A DNA stretch of 12,094 nt, taken from assembly GCA_013002645.1 (NCBI GenBank), contig JABDJF010000071.1, positions 1 through 12,094 of the forward strand, given 5' to 3'. A program made the position numbers and the translations under genes. Numbering within the stretch: position 1 is the stretch's first letter; the number at the start of each line of letters is the position of its first letter. This DNA comes from Myxococcales bacterium. Its GTDB lineage: Bacteria > Myxococcota_A > Polyangia > Polyangiales > Houyiibacteriaceae. The notes below the pieces were generated by a model that had not been told where the DNA came from, did not search any database, and saw only the letters and a program-made list of their open reading frames with translations. Below, one piece after another: positions 1 through 7,840 of this stretch.

Positions 1-1477
1 CCATGCGCTGCAGGTGTTTGTCTTCGTCGCCGCGCGGGGTCTTGAGGAGCAGGACGGAGATGCGGCCGGGTGGGACGTTGTCGCGGCGGAGGTCGGTGAT
101 GAGGCGCTCGAGCTCTTTGAGCCAGCCCGAGCGGCCTCGGTAGGGGTGGAAGTCTACGGGGCGGCCGTCGACGCGCGCTTTGACGCGGTGCTTGGCGCCC
201 GAGACGACGGCGGTTTGGCGGGCAATGGGGCGGGTGTTGCGGCAGTTGAGCGTGAGGCGCTCGCGGACGCCCAGGGCGGTGAGGCGGTTGAGCGCTTCGT
301 CTTCCATCTTTCCGTAGACTTTGGCTTGTTCGCGACCGTCGAGGAAGAAGCACCATCGGCCGTCTTGTAGGCCGCCGCGGAGCATTTCGTTGAGGGCGTC
401 GAGGTTCGGGGACGTGAGGATGTCCTGGGCTTCGTCGACGACCAGGACGTCGAAGCGTTGGTCGTCGCGGTCGCTGGCGACGAGGGCGGCGTGCTCGGGG
501 AGGACTTGGTCGAAGGCGGTCTGCTTGTCTTGCTCGATGGCGGCGTCGACGGTGGGCTGCCACTCGGTGCCCTCGACCACCTCGAAGAAGTGGCGGTGGA
601 GGTTTCGGACAACGAGCTCGCCGGCGTAGGACTTGGTGGCGATGCGGTCTTCGAGGCGGGCGGCCAGGAGCTTGTTGAAGCAGAGGAACAGGACGCGGTG
701 GCCGGCGCGCGCCATTCGCTGGGCGGCTTCGATGGCGAGGAGGGTCTTGCCCGTCCCTGCCCCGCCGTCGACGAGGACGCGCGCGGAGTCGTGGAGGACG
801 TCGAGGACGATGCGCTGCTCTTGGGTGAGCTGGTCGAGCTGCTTGCGGACGTCGTCGAGGATGGCGTCGGCGGTGGGGATGAAGTCGAAGTCGCCGCGGA
901 GGTAGTGGGCGATGGCGTCGATGGCCTCGGGCTTGAGCGCGGGGCGTTTGTCGCGGGCCTCGGCGGCGCGGGCGAACTCGGCGAGGCGGTTGATGTAGCG
1001 CGTGAAGGGGTGGGCGGTGTCGCGGGAGTCGTAGACGAGGCGGCGGTCTGATTCGGGGGAGTCGAGGTCGAAGACGATGTCGGGGGTGAGGACGCCGTAG
1101 CCGAAGAGGGGGTCGGCGTGGGGGGTGGATGGGAAGCGTTGGCGGATTTGGCGCTGGAGGGCGAACATGGCCGTGGACGCTTGGTCGAAGGGGCTTTCGG
1201 GGAGCGGGTGGAGGGCGTCGTGTTTGTCGACGGAGTACCAAGTGCCTTTGCGGCGTTTGAGGCGGCCGCCTTTGGCTTCGAGGATGAAGATGCCGTGGTG
1301 GGTGAGGAGGACGAAGTCGATTTCGGCGCGGCGTTTGGTGGCGTGGTGGGCGAGGGAGAGGGAGTGGAGGCAGAGCCAGTTGGTGGTGTTGGGGGCGTCG
1401 CGGATGACCTCGAACACCCGCTTCTCGGCCCCGCTTTGGACCGAGGAGTGGATGGTTTCGGGGATCATGCGGGTCAT
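1..1477 (-). CDS. NERD nuclease-domain / superfamily 1 (UvrD-like) helicase, 3' end cut by window edge
   Basis: Seen: 492 codons are readable from ATG at 1477 to the left edge with no stop. The N-terminal part has the NERD (nuclease-related) pattern: Glu18, an EID at 52-54, then EAK at 67-69, as in PD-(D/E)XK-like nucleases. From about residue 215 a UvrD/Rep-type helicase begins: Q-motif LTQEQ (217-221), Walker A GGAGTGKT (238-245), CFNKLLA (266-272), Walker B VVDEAQD (346-352), FFLDGREQ (377-384) and NCRNTRP (411-417). The later motifs V and VI lie beyond the edge. Known: NERD-helicase fusions are common in bacterial accessory regions and are presumed to act on DNA. Inferred: a cytoplasmic DNA-processing or defence enzyme. 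ATG at 1468 and an in-frame GTG at 1492 are alternative starts; no clear ribosome site favours any of them. The coding strand is extremely C-rich and G-poor at third positions, unlike the next operon. A broken relative lies at 11630-11893. Confidence 0.9.
   Translation of the reverse strand, partial: MTRMIPETIHSSVQSGAEKRVFEVIRDAPNTTNWLCLHSLSLAHHATKRRAEIDFVLLTHHGIFILEAKGGRLKRRKGTWYSVDKHDALHPLPESPFDQASTAMFALQRQIRQRFPSTPHADPLFGYGVLTPDIVFDLDSPESDRRLVYDSRDTAHPFTRYINRLAEFARAAEARDKRPALKPEAIDAIAHYLRGDFDFIPTADAILDDVRKQLDQLTQEQRIVLDVLHDSARVLVDGGAGTGKTLLAIEAAQRMARAGHRVLFLCFNKLLAARLEDRIATKSYAGELVVRNLHRHFFEVVEGTEWQPTVDAAIEQDKQTAFDQVLPEHAALVASDRDDQRFDVLVVDEAQDILTSPNLDALNEMLRGGLQDGRWCFFLDGREQAKVYGKMEDEALNRLTALGVRERLTLNCRNTRPIARQTAVVSGAKHRVKARVDGRPVDFHPYRGRSGWLKELERLITDLRRDNVPPGRISVLLLKTPRGDEDKHLQRM
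36..147 (-). repeat. 112-bp segment directly repeated at 11782-11893
   Basis: An ungapped hand alignment gives about 95 of 112 identical bases to 11782-11893, same orientation, about 11.7 kb apart. It lies inside the left-edge NERD-helicase gene, so this is a shared coding segment and not a mobile-element end. Confidence 0.85.
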
Positions 1478-1530
1478 GGGCGCTAGGAGCACTCTAGAGC
1501 GTTGGGGCCGGGCGCCGAAAAACTGCGCGA

Positions 1531-1556
1531 GAGCGAAAGCCTGACTGCGTTCGCTC
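1531..1556 (-). terminator. possible weak intrinsic terminator after the SNF2 helicase gene
   Basis: A 7-bp inverted repeat (GAGCGAA at 1531-1537 pairing with TTCGCTC at 1550-1556) with a 12-base loop sits immediately downstream of the helicase stop at 1559-1561. On the minus strand it is followed after about seven bases by a run of five T (1518-1522). The gap before the T run and the long loop make it a poor terminator, so the NERD-helicase at 1477 may still receive read-through. Confidence 0.3.
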
Positions 1557-1558
1557 CC

Positions 1559-4500
1559 CTAGTGGCCGTCGACCACCTCGAAGACGGCGGCGCCGATGAA
1601 CTCACAGGTGCTGTTGAGGTGAGCCTTCGTCTTGAGGTTTTCGAGATCCGCAGCCAGCTCGCGGTCTAGGCGTGAGAGCCAACCTTCGAACATGCGTCGC
1701 CGCTTGAGGTCGAGGTCGTCGGCGCGTAGTTGCTCTTCAAGCCAGAGACGACGACTCGCGGAGCTGTTCTCGAACGAATGCCGCGCGCGCTCTACCAGCG
1801 CCTGGTTGCGAGCATGAAGCTGCTTTCTGACGTCGCGGCTCGCATCCGCCAGACGGCTGGGAAGCCCCTCGATGACCTCTGACCAGTCGACGGCCGCGGA
1901 CACCGACTCTGGCGCTGCAGTTGCGTGTTCAAGCAGGTCGATCGGACGCAAGTCGCTTCCAAGATCTACCTCGGAGCCGTCCGGTGCTACGGCGATCTCT
2001 TTGAGCTCAATGAGTGACAGCGCTGCCTGATGCGAAGCGATGGCCCAGCCAAGGAGTAACGGACCGCGGTAGGCAAGCCCTTGCGGAGGACGTACCCGAC
2101 CGTAGGCAATTGGAGCCGCATGTTCGGACTTCCGTCGGAGATATCGGGCCAGCAGAACCAAGGGATGTCGGATGTGCACGAACTCCACTTGCTCGTGGTA
2201 CTCGGAGTCGTGGAATGTCCCGATGAGCTGTGTGTCCCCGTTGCGCGCTCGATCGACGAGCCGGCGGACGCTTCGCCTGGCGCTGCTCGCGGGGCGCAAC
2301 GAGCGCGTGAGACTCTCTAAGTCGGGCCTGAGGGCTTCGAGGTCGAATGCGACTTGCTCTTGGAGGGCTGCCTTGACCGTGTTGGGGCCATGCGCCTCGT
2401 TCAGCGTGTCCACGACGAACTGACGTAGATGGTGCGGCGGCAGGAAGTTCCGCTCCATTCGTTGGAAGTCCGCCTTGTCGACCTCTACGCGCTGTACAGC
2501 ACCGAATAGGGCACCGTGCTCCTGCTCCACCTCCTCAAGGCGCCGCTTTTGATCCACCAGCCCCACCGCAATGCGGTCGAGGTGCTCTTCTTGCTGAGCG
2601 GGGGTGAGTTTCTTTGAGAACAGGTCTCGGTGGAACTGCTCGAGCGCATCGCCGAGCACCACTTCCATCTCTCCGAGAGCGCGTTCGAATACCTCGAGCC
2701 TGGTGTAAAGTCGCTCGAGGATTCGGTGCTCGATTGTACCGGGCGTGGAGAAACTCACCACTGTGACCTTCTCCGATTCCTGGCCGATTCGATCGATGCG
2801 ACCGATACGCTGCTCGACGCGCATCGGGTTCCACGGAAGGTCGTAATTGACCAACGCCGAGGAGGTCTGGAAATCCAAGCCTTCGCTCGCAACCTCGCTT
2901 GCGACGAGGATCTGAAACTCTCCGGCGCGGAACGCGGCCGCGATGGCTTCCCTACTCTTCTGACCTTTGCGGCATTCGTCGTCTCTCTGAGGCGTGTCAC
3001 CATCGAATTGCTCGGCAGTGAACCCTGCCGTTCGGAGCGCGGCCGTCAGGTACGCGAGCGTTCGCTTGAATGTGGAGAACACGATGAGACTTGTGTGCCC
3101 CTCTTCAAAGAGCCGTTGTATCGCGGTAAGAAGCTCGGCGATCTTCGGATCCTCCTCGTTGAGAACCCGCTGAGCCAAGGGAGCAAGCTCGGTAACGTTT
3201 GCGTCTGTCCAAGACGATTTTTCCGCCGCCTCTGCGCTGCCCTGCGAATGGCGCTCCAAGACCTGTCTGGCCACCGCGACCGGCGAGCTCGCGGTCCGGC
3301 GCTCCGGCATCTGGGTCGCAAACCCGGGCGGAATGCCCTTCTCCTGGGCGCGTTCCATCGCTTGGTCGAGGACGGCGTCGTAAAACGCTCTTTGCGCGGG
3401 TGTGAACTCCACCTTGCGAACCACTGGCTCTCGCATCGGCCGCTTCTCGTCGACGTCCACGCGCATCGTTCGCGTCATGAAAGGAGCAAAGGTCTGCAGA
3501 TCTTGCACTCGCTGCCTGAGGTTGGCGTGAGAGGCGGCAAGCGTCTCGCTGTCCCCCGCGTCGACGGCTTGAATCAGATCGTCGACTTGCTGCAGCGATG
3601 GCGCGAGCCCGGGTCGCATCGTGCGCAAATCCGAAAGCTGCTGGTCCACGTCGGAGCGCCAGTCCGGTGGACGCTTGCGCACCAACGCCAGCAGGTCGTT
3701 CAAGCGCATGTCGTGCTCCAGCTCGTTCTGGAAGGTCGTCGAGTCGTCGGCGACGCTGACGTCGAGTATCTGGAAAAGCGCGCGAAGGTTATCGGTGGAA
3801 GTCTGCATGGGCGTAGCTGTGAGCAGGACCATCGCATTGGTTCTCTCTCCCAACGCCCGACCAATGGCGTGAGCTTTGGTGCTCGTGTTGCGGAGATGGT
3901 GTGCCTCGTCGATGACGACCAAGTCCCAGCGCGGGTCTGCGTGCAAGAGGTCCCCGAGGCGGCTGCGAAGGAGCTCCAACCCCACGATGGCGTGCGAGAA
4001 CTGCGGAGCCAGCGCTCCGTCTCGCTCAGCGCTCGCGAGGGCGGCTCGGAGCATGGTGGAGTCGAGGTGCTCAAGCGACAGCTCGAAGCGGTGTAGGAAC
4101 TCTTGCTTCCACTTTTCCACCAGCGCTTTCGGGCAAACCACGAGAACATTGGACAGACCGCCCGCGGCGCGAGCTTCGAGCTCGGCCCAAATGAGGCCTG
4201 CCTCGATGGTCTTTCCGGTGCCGACCTCGTCCGCGATTAGGAGTCGCTGGCCAGGGGAATGGACGAGCTTTCGAACCGGGATGAACTGGTGAGGGAACAT
4301 TTTGGTCCGACTGGCGCGGTAGGAGAGAAGTTGATTGGTGAGGGGGTGCTCGAGACGGCTTGCTGTCAGCGCCCGAAGCAGCTCGTCAGGACTGCAGTCC
4401 TCAGCGCTCTTTGCACCATGTTTCTCTAGATCCGCGACCGCGACCATCTCCTCGCGGCCACCGGCCCAAAAGACGCTGGCGTACCCGGCTTCGACTCGCG

Positions 4501-4570
4501 TGACGACTCCTTGGTTCGACACTTGTCCGCGGAGTTGGACCCTTGCGCCGACCGGCGGTTCGCTATTCAT
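1559..4570 (-). CDS. SNF2/RapA-type DEAH-box helicase, second gene of HATPase-helicase operon
   Basis: Seen: 1003 residues. Residues about 6-50 look like a small beta-rich SH3/Tudor-like module. The helicase core follows: HQ at 94-95, Walker A DEVGTGKT (114-121), CPKALVEKWKQEF (146-158), DEAH (221-224), LLTATP (249-254), then lobe 2 with SLIVFSTF (494-501), ASEVASEGLDFQ (557-568) and QRIGRIDRIGQ (587-597). A largely helical region of about 400 residues follows. Known: this arrangement is typical of RapA/HepA-like superfamily 2 translocases, including DrmD of DISARM, which move on double-stranded DNA without a nuclease domain. The start is well supported: GGGGAAGA lies four bases upstream, and the ATG overlaps the upstream gene's stop by 8 bp. 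Inferred: the DNA-translocating motor of a two-gene system with the HATPase protein. It is not assigned to DISARM because no DrmA, DrmB, DrmC or methylase gene is present here; chromatin- or RNA-polymerase-type roles cannot be excluded. Confidence 0.95.
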   Translation of the reverse strand: MNSEPPVGARVQLRGQVSNQGVVTRVEAGYASVFWAGGREEMVAVADLEKHGAKSAEDCSPDELLRALTASRLEHPLTNQLLSYRASRTKMFPHQFIPVRKLVHSPGQRLLIADEVGTGKTIEAGLIWAELEARAAGGLSNVLVVCPKALVEKWKQEFLHRFELSLEHLDSTMLRAALASAERDGALAPQFSHAIVGLELLRSRLGDLLHADPRWDLVVIDEAHHLRNTSTKAHAIGRALGERTNAMVLLTATPMQTSTDNLRALFQILDVSVADDSTTFQNELEHDMRLNDLLALVRKRPPDWRSDVDQQLSDLRTMRPGLAPSLQQVDDLIQAVDAGDSETLAASHANLRQRVQDLQTFAPFMTRTMRVDVDEKRPMREPVVRKVEFTPAQRAFYDAVLDQAMERAQEKGIPPGFATQMPERRTASSPVAVARQVLERHSQGSAEAAEKSSWTDANVTELAPLAQRVLNEEDPKIAELLTAIQRLFEEGHTSLIVFSTFKRTLAYLTAALRTAGFTAEQFDGDTPQRDDECRKGQKSREAIAAAFRAGEFQILVASEVASEGLDFQTSSALVNYDLPWNPMRVEQRIGRIDRIGQESEKVTVVSFSTPGTIEHRILERLYTRLEVFERALGEMEVVLGDALEQFHRDLFSKKLTPAQQEEHLDRIAVGLVDQKRRLEEVEQEHGALFGAVQRVEVDKADFQRMERNFLPPHHLRQFVVDTLNEAHGPNTVKAALQEQVAFDLEALRPDLESLTRSLRPASSARRSVRRLVDRARNGDTQLIGTFHDSEYHEQVEFVHIRHPLVLLARYLRRKSEHAAPIAYGRVRPPQGLAYRGPLLLGWAIASHQAALSLIELKEIAVAPDGSEVDLGSDLRPIDLLEHATAAPESVSAAVDWSEVIEGLPSRLADASRDVRKQLHARNQALVERARHSFENSSASRRLWLEEQLRADDLDLKRRRMFEGWLSRLDRELAADLENLKTKAHLNSTCEFIGAAVFEVVDGH
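4563..4570 (-). other. 8-bp stop/start overlap (ATGAATAG) coupling the two operon genes
   Basis: The helicase ATG (4570-4568) precedes the HATPase stop TAG (4565-4563), so eight bases are shared. The helicase ribosome site GGGGAAGA (4580-4573) lies inside the end of the HATPase gene. Translational coupling is inferred, and it implies that the two proteins are wanted in related amounts. Confidence 0.85.
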
Positions 4571-7500
4571 GCTCTTCCCCTATCCCCAGAAGGAGCCGCA
4601 ATGAGATCCAATGCGGCTCCGAAAATCGAATGGCTTCACGCACCGTCGTGGTGGTGAGCCGGTCGCCGTCGGCGACTTGATGAAATGAGATGGGCATCGA
4701 GAATGCTGGCCCATCGAGGTCTTCCTCAACCGTGCTGTCAGCAATGCGCGTTACCAGACCGTCGGTATCGACTCCCTCGTCGCCGAACAGCGTGAACTTC
4801 GCTCGATGGAGAAGCGCGGAATGCCAGCCGCAGACGAGGAGGAAGTTGCCCGCCACCAGCTCTCCAGCTTTGGACACCGCGGGCTGCCATTGAAAAAGCT
4901 CGCAATCCTTGGACCCGCCCTTGGTGATGAACGTCCTGCGACAAACCTGACAACGCCCTGCGTAGTCGGCGAGGAGCTCTTCTTTCGCTCTCTGCTGTTG
5001 CTCCGCAGCGTCCTTGCCGAGCACCTTGCGAACCCCATTGCGCTCCTCCACTCGGAAGGGCTTGGGTTTTGCGCGACTGTCGTCTATCGCATCGCGGGCG
5101 TGCATCTTGGTCCGGGGGCCCGCGACTGGAAGCGGCGCATCCAGAGGCACGTCAGCTCCCCCGGTTCGCTGCCGGTTGGCGATATGGGTCGCCGGCGGCG
5201 TCTCGTCACTCTCTGCCGGGACGATGCTTCGCGCGCCGCTCTCCCTTAACTTCGCGACGAAATCGGGGAGCATCTCCAGGTTCGCGATGAGGATTGGGAG
5301 GTCTTCCGCCCCCAGTCCAAGCGTTCGCGCGACCTCGTCGCGCGCGGCCAAGGCGACCATGCGAAGCGCGCTGGCGAGAGTCTCGTTACGATGGAAACCA
5401 TCGGGTAGTTCGTCGAGCGTTAGCTCACCCGGGCAGTGGAAACTTCCATTCCGGTCGGGAAGCCACTCGGACCTGACGAGCAGCTCGCCGGCCTTGGACA
5501 GCCGACTGCTGACGCTGGAGCCTTCCCAGTTCTGCCTCGTCGACTTTTCGACTTCTCCTCGGATTGAGCTCTCGTATTGGAGCAGATGCCGCCAGATAAA
5601 CTCGGCTTTCTCGAGGGTCGGCTCCGCGAGCGCATGGGCGAGGCCATCGATGCTGAAATCGGGGTCGAAGCCGTGAAGGCCGCGTTCATGGTGACCCCGT
5701 TCGGAGACGATCTGGACGTGTCCGCGGCGGTCGGCGACGCGACACTGGACCTGTAGACGTGAGCGAACGCCGAGGAGGTCCCAGAGCTCATCAAGCTCGC
5801 CGTCCGGGTCGTCCTCGGCGAGCAGCCAGAACGCTGGGTTACCCTTCGCGAAGCGCAGCAGACCAGGATCTGTGCTGCGATAGGTGACGAGTCCTTGGCA
5901 CCAGGCGATGTTCCCGGTAGCCGCATTCCTCGCTTGCACCAGCTCTGCTTGTTGGACTCGGCTAAGCAGGTGGCGTTTCTTCTCTTTCGACGCAGTGCGG
6001 AGGGCCTGGAGTATCTGCCCGAGGTTTGCCCGATGTTCATTGGGACTGATTGTCAGGTCGCCTCGATATCGGGGAAGCGTGGATGTCAGTACGTCGTCTA
6101 CGAGGTCGGGCTCGGTGAGGCCGAGCAGGTCCAGAAACACGCGCGACTCCTGGGCAGCGGCCACCGCTCGTCTCACGGTTTGGAACTCGGTTGGCCCCGC
6201 CGGTGGCAACCATATCTGTGGGTCGCCACTGGGGCCCAACGCCGCAACGTGTTCGTTGCTTTCCGTTCGAATGAGGCGTCGCTCGTGCAACGTTTGGGCT
6301 AATGCCCTCTGTTCCCCCAGCACGCGATAGAGGCGCGCGATCCACGCATCGGACTGGCGGGCAAGGAACTCCGGAGCGAGGCCATCGAGAACCCGCTCGA
6401 TTCCGACCTCGAGATCCTGGATCAATGGAGGAATGCTTTCCTCTCTGACGTAGCGATAAGGCGGCTCGAACCCAAACAAGTAGCGGTGAAGCCTGGGGGT
6501 ACGGTTCTTCGAGATCTCCGGGCTCATCCAATGGACTTCAGTCCCCTTGCCAAGCAGCTCCCCCAGCTGCGAGGGAGTCAGAAGATCTCGAAGGCTGCGG
6601 TTGCCAGGGATCCGAAGCTCGGACGCTGGGGCAAACCCACCATCGGCTCTCGGAAGGAGCGCTTCGCGACGCAGTGCCTCGCGCACGCTCTCAAACATGG
6701 GATGGAAGAAGCTGCCTGGTCGGAACGCTTCGTGCTCGAGCGGTAGTGCCTGGAGTGTGTTGGGGGTCAACAGGCCGGCATCACGGATTCTGTAAAGCAC
6801 CTTCACGAGGAAGTCGGCGGCGTCTCTGATGATTCGAGTGTTCACCGGTGAATCTTCGTGGAGTGACTCACGATTCGGCGCGAGGTCGAAAGGCGCCTGG
6901 ATCAGAAAGCCCAGTCGGGTTTCCTTCTTCGTCGGGAAATAGGTGACCAGCGTGCTGTCGCTGGCGGGGACTATCGCCGGCTGACCTTCGCTGTCCCGAT
7001 CAAGAAGGAAGGCGAGCTCCAGCTCCGATGTCTCATCCGGAGTGGGCGCAATTTCGGTCCCAAAGACAAGCCACTCTTCTTTCAAAGAGGTGTTGGAATC
7101 TACGCAAACCACATGCTCTTGACCCAGCTTGCCCTCCGAGCGCTCAAGCCAGCCTCCGCCTCCGTCTTGATCGCTCCATTCGATGCGGTTGAGGTGCTTC
7201 AGGAACAAGAGCGTTCGAGGTGTCAGCGACGACAGAGCGCGACGGATCTCCGCGTACGCCTGCTCCGCTCCGATGTCCGGCCTGTTGAACTCAAACTCGA
7301 AGACGGTGGTCCAGGGGTCAGATGGTTGCTCCGGCTCTACTGCAATCGGATCGACGTACTCGTGGATTCGGAAATGCTCGGGCGGGCAATGCACCGTGGG
7401 AGAGTCCGTGTAGCTGAAGACGGACTTGAACCCGATTCCGAAGCGACCGATCGTATTTGGGTCGCGCTCTTTTGAGCTGTCGCCTACCGAGCAGATCGCG

Positions 7501-7754
7501 CGGACGTCGGTTGGCGTGAAGGGCCGCCCGTCGTGCAGCACCCTCAAGCGATCTCGGCGCAGGTCGAAACGAATGCGACTCGCACCGACGCCGTTACTAC
7601 GCCTAGCGTCTTCCGCGTTTTGCAGAAGCTCCAGAATGAAGTGAGTCCTGAACGAGTAGACGCCGGCGAGCAGGTTCTGCCAGAACGTGCGCCTCGTCCC
7701 ATAGTCCTTGAGATTCCGCTCTCTGATGACGCTGTAGTCGACTGCCGCTCGCAT
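4563..7754 (-). CDS. sacsin-type GHKL ATPase with C-terminal HNH-like zinc cluster
   Basis: Seen: 1063 residues from ATG at 7754, which has AGAGGGGG four bases upstream. The longer reading from 7904 would run back through the promoter and across the rmuC start, and its extra 50 residues are low-complexity. N-terminal GHKL signatures: ELLQNAEDA (42-50), the N-box Glu/Asn/Asp; HDGRPF (74-79), the sacsin-type form of the G1 loop; and GRFGIGFKSVF (103-113), the G2 loop. About 800 residues follow with no domain I can name. Near the C-terminus are CQVC (935-938) and VCGWH (974-978) followed by LLHRA, resembling the Cys/Cys...Cys-x2-His layout of HNH-type zinc folds. Known: GHKL ATPases act as nucleotide-driven dimer switches (Hsp90, MutL), and sacsin-like versions occur in bacterial defence loci. 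Inferred: an ATP-gated sensor or effector working with the helicase translated from the same mRNA. The HNH-like end could be a nuclease or only structural. Confidence 0.9.
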   Translation of the reverse strand: MRAAVDYSVIRERNLKDYGTRRTFWQNLLAGVYSFRTHFILELLQNAEDARRSNGVGASRIRFDLRRDRLRVLHDGRPFTPTDVRAICSVGDSSKERDPNTIGRFGIGFKSVFSYTDSPTVHCPPEHFRIHEYVDPIAVEPEQPSDPWTTVFEFEFNRPDIGAEQAYAEIRRALSSLTPRTLLFLKHLNRIEWSDQDGGGGWLERSEGKLGQEHVVCVDSNTSLKEEWLVFGTEIAPTPDETSELELAFLLDRDSEGQPAIVPASDSTLVTYFPTKKETRLGFLIQAPFDLAPNRESLHEDSPVNTRIIRDAADFLVKVLYRIRDAGLLTPNTLQALPLEHEAFRPGSFFHPMFESVREALRREALLPRADGGFAPASELRIPGNRSLRDLLTPSQLGELLGKGTEVHWMSPEISKNRTPRLHRYLFGFEPPYRYVREESIPPLIQDLEVGIERVLDGLAPEFLARQSDAWIARLYRVLGEQRALAQTLHERRLIRTESNEHVAALGPSGDPQIWLPPAGPTEFQTVRRAVAAAQESRVFLDLLGLTEPDLVDDVLTSTLPRYRGDLTISPNEHRANLGQILQALRTASKEKKRHLLSRVQQAELVQARNAATGNIAWCQGLVTYRSTDPGLLRFAKGNPAFWLLAEDDPDGELDELWDLLGVRSRLQVQCRVADRRGHVQIVSERGHHERGLHGFDPDFSIDGLAHALAEPTLEKAEFIWRHLLQYESSIRGEVEKSTRQNWEGSSVSSRLSKAGELLVRSEWLPDRNGSFHCPGELTLDELPDGFHRNETLASALRMVALAARDEVARTLGLGAEDLPILIANLEMLPDFVAKLRESGARSIVPAESDETPPATHIANRQRTGGADVPLDAPLPVAGPRTKMHARDAIDDSRAKPKPFRVEERNGVRKVLGKDAAEQQQRAKEELLADYAGRCQVCRRTFITKGGSKDCELFQWQPAVSKAGELVAGNFLLVCGWHSALLHRAKFTLFGDEGVDTDGLVTRIADSTVEEDLDGPAFSMPISFHQVADGDRLTTTTVREAIRFSEPHWISLRLLLGIGEEHE

Positions 7755-7794
7755 CCATCCCCCTCTTAGCAGAATTACAGCTTTGTCATTATTT

Positions 7795-7823
7795 ATCATA
7801 TATACTGACTTTTTGGTCGGCAA
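7795..7823 (-). promoter_or_regulatory. sigma70-like promoter for the HATPase-helicase operon
   Basis: On the minus strand, TTGCCG (7823-7818) and TATGAT (7800-7795) are separated by 17 bases, a near-ideal vegetative arrangement. Transcription would begin near 7788 and leave a 5' leader of about 34 bases before the ribosome site GAGGGGG (7765-7759) and ATG at 7754. The surrounding 7770-7815 is the most AT-rich stretch in the window. A GTCA (7785-7788) and TGAC (7806-7809) pair flanks the box with dyad symmetry and could be part of an operator, though it is too short to rely on. Confidence 0.55.
7799..7806 (+). promoter_or_regulatory. candidate -10 region for rmuC in the divergent intergenic space
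   Basis: TATACT (7801-7806), or the overlapping TATATA (7799-7804), lies 35-40 bases upstream of the rmuC ATG. No convincing -35 element sits at the right distance: TTGTCA at 7783-7788 is only 12 bases away. If used, this box overlaps the -10 region of the opposing operon, so the two promoters would compete for polymerase. The rmuC ribosome site GGGGGG (7829-7834) has 6-base spacing. Confidence 0.35.
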
Positions 7824-7840
7824 GCTTTGGGGGGCAATCG

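Noticed and set aside
458..1051. Long plus-strand frames inside 1-1490 (for example 458-1051 and 1118-1486)
   Set aside because: They are Val/Glu/Asp/Gly-rich shadows of the C-rich minus-strand helicase gene, with no domain signal, whereas the minus frame shows NERD and helicase motifs throughout.
2630..4096. 488-codon plus-strand frame opposite the SNF2 helicase
   Set aside because: It lies wholly over helicase motifs on the other strand; its product is His/Arg/Leu-rich without recognisable domains, as expected for an antisense shadow in high-GC DNA.
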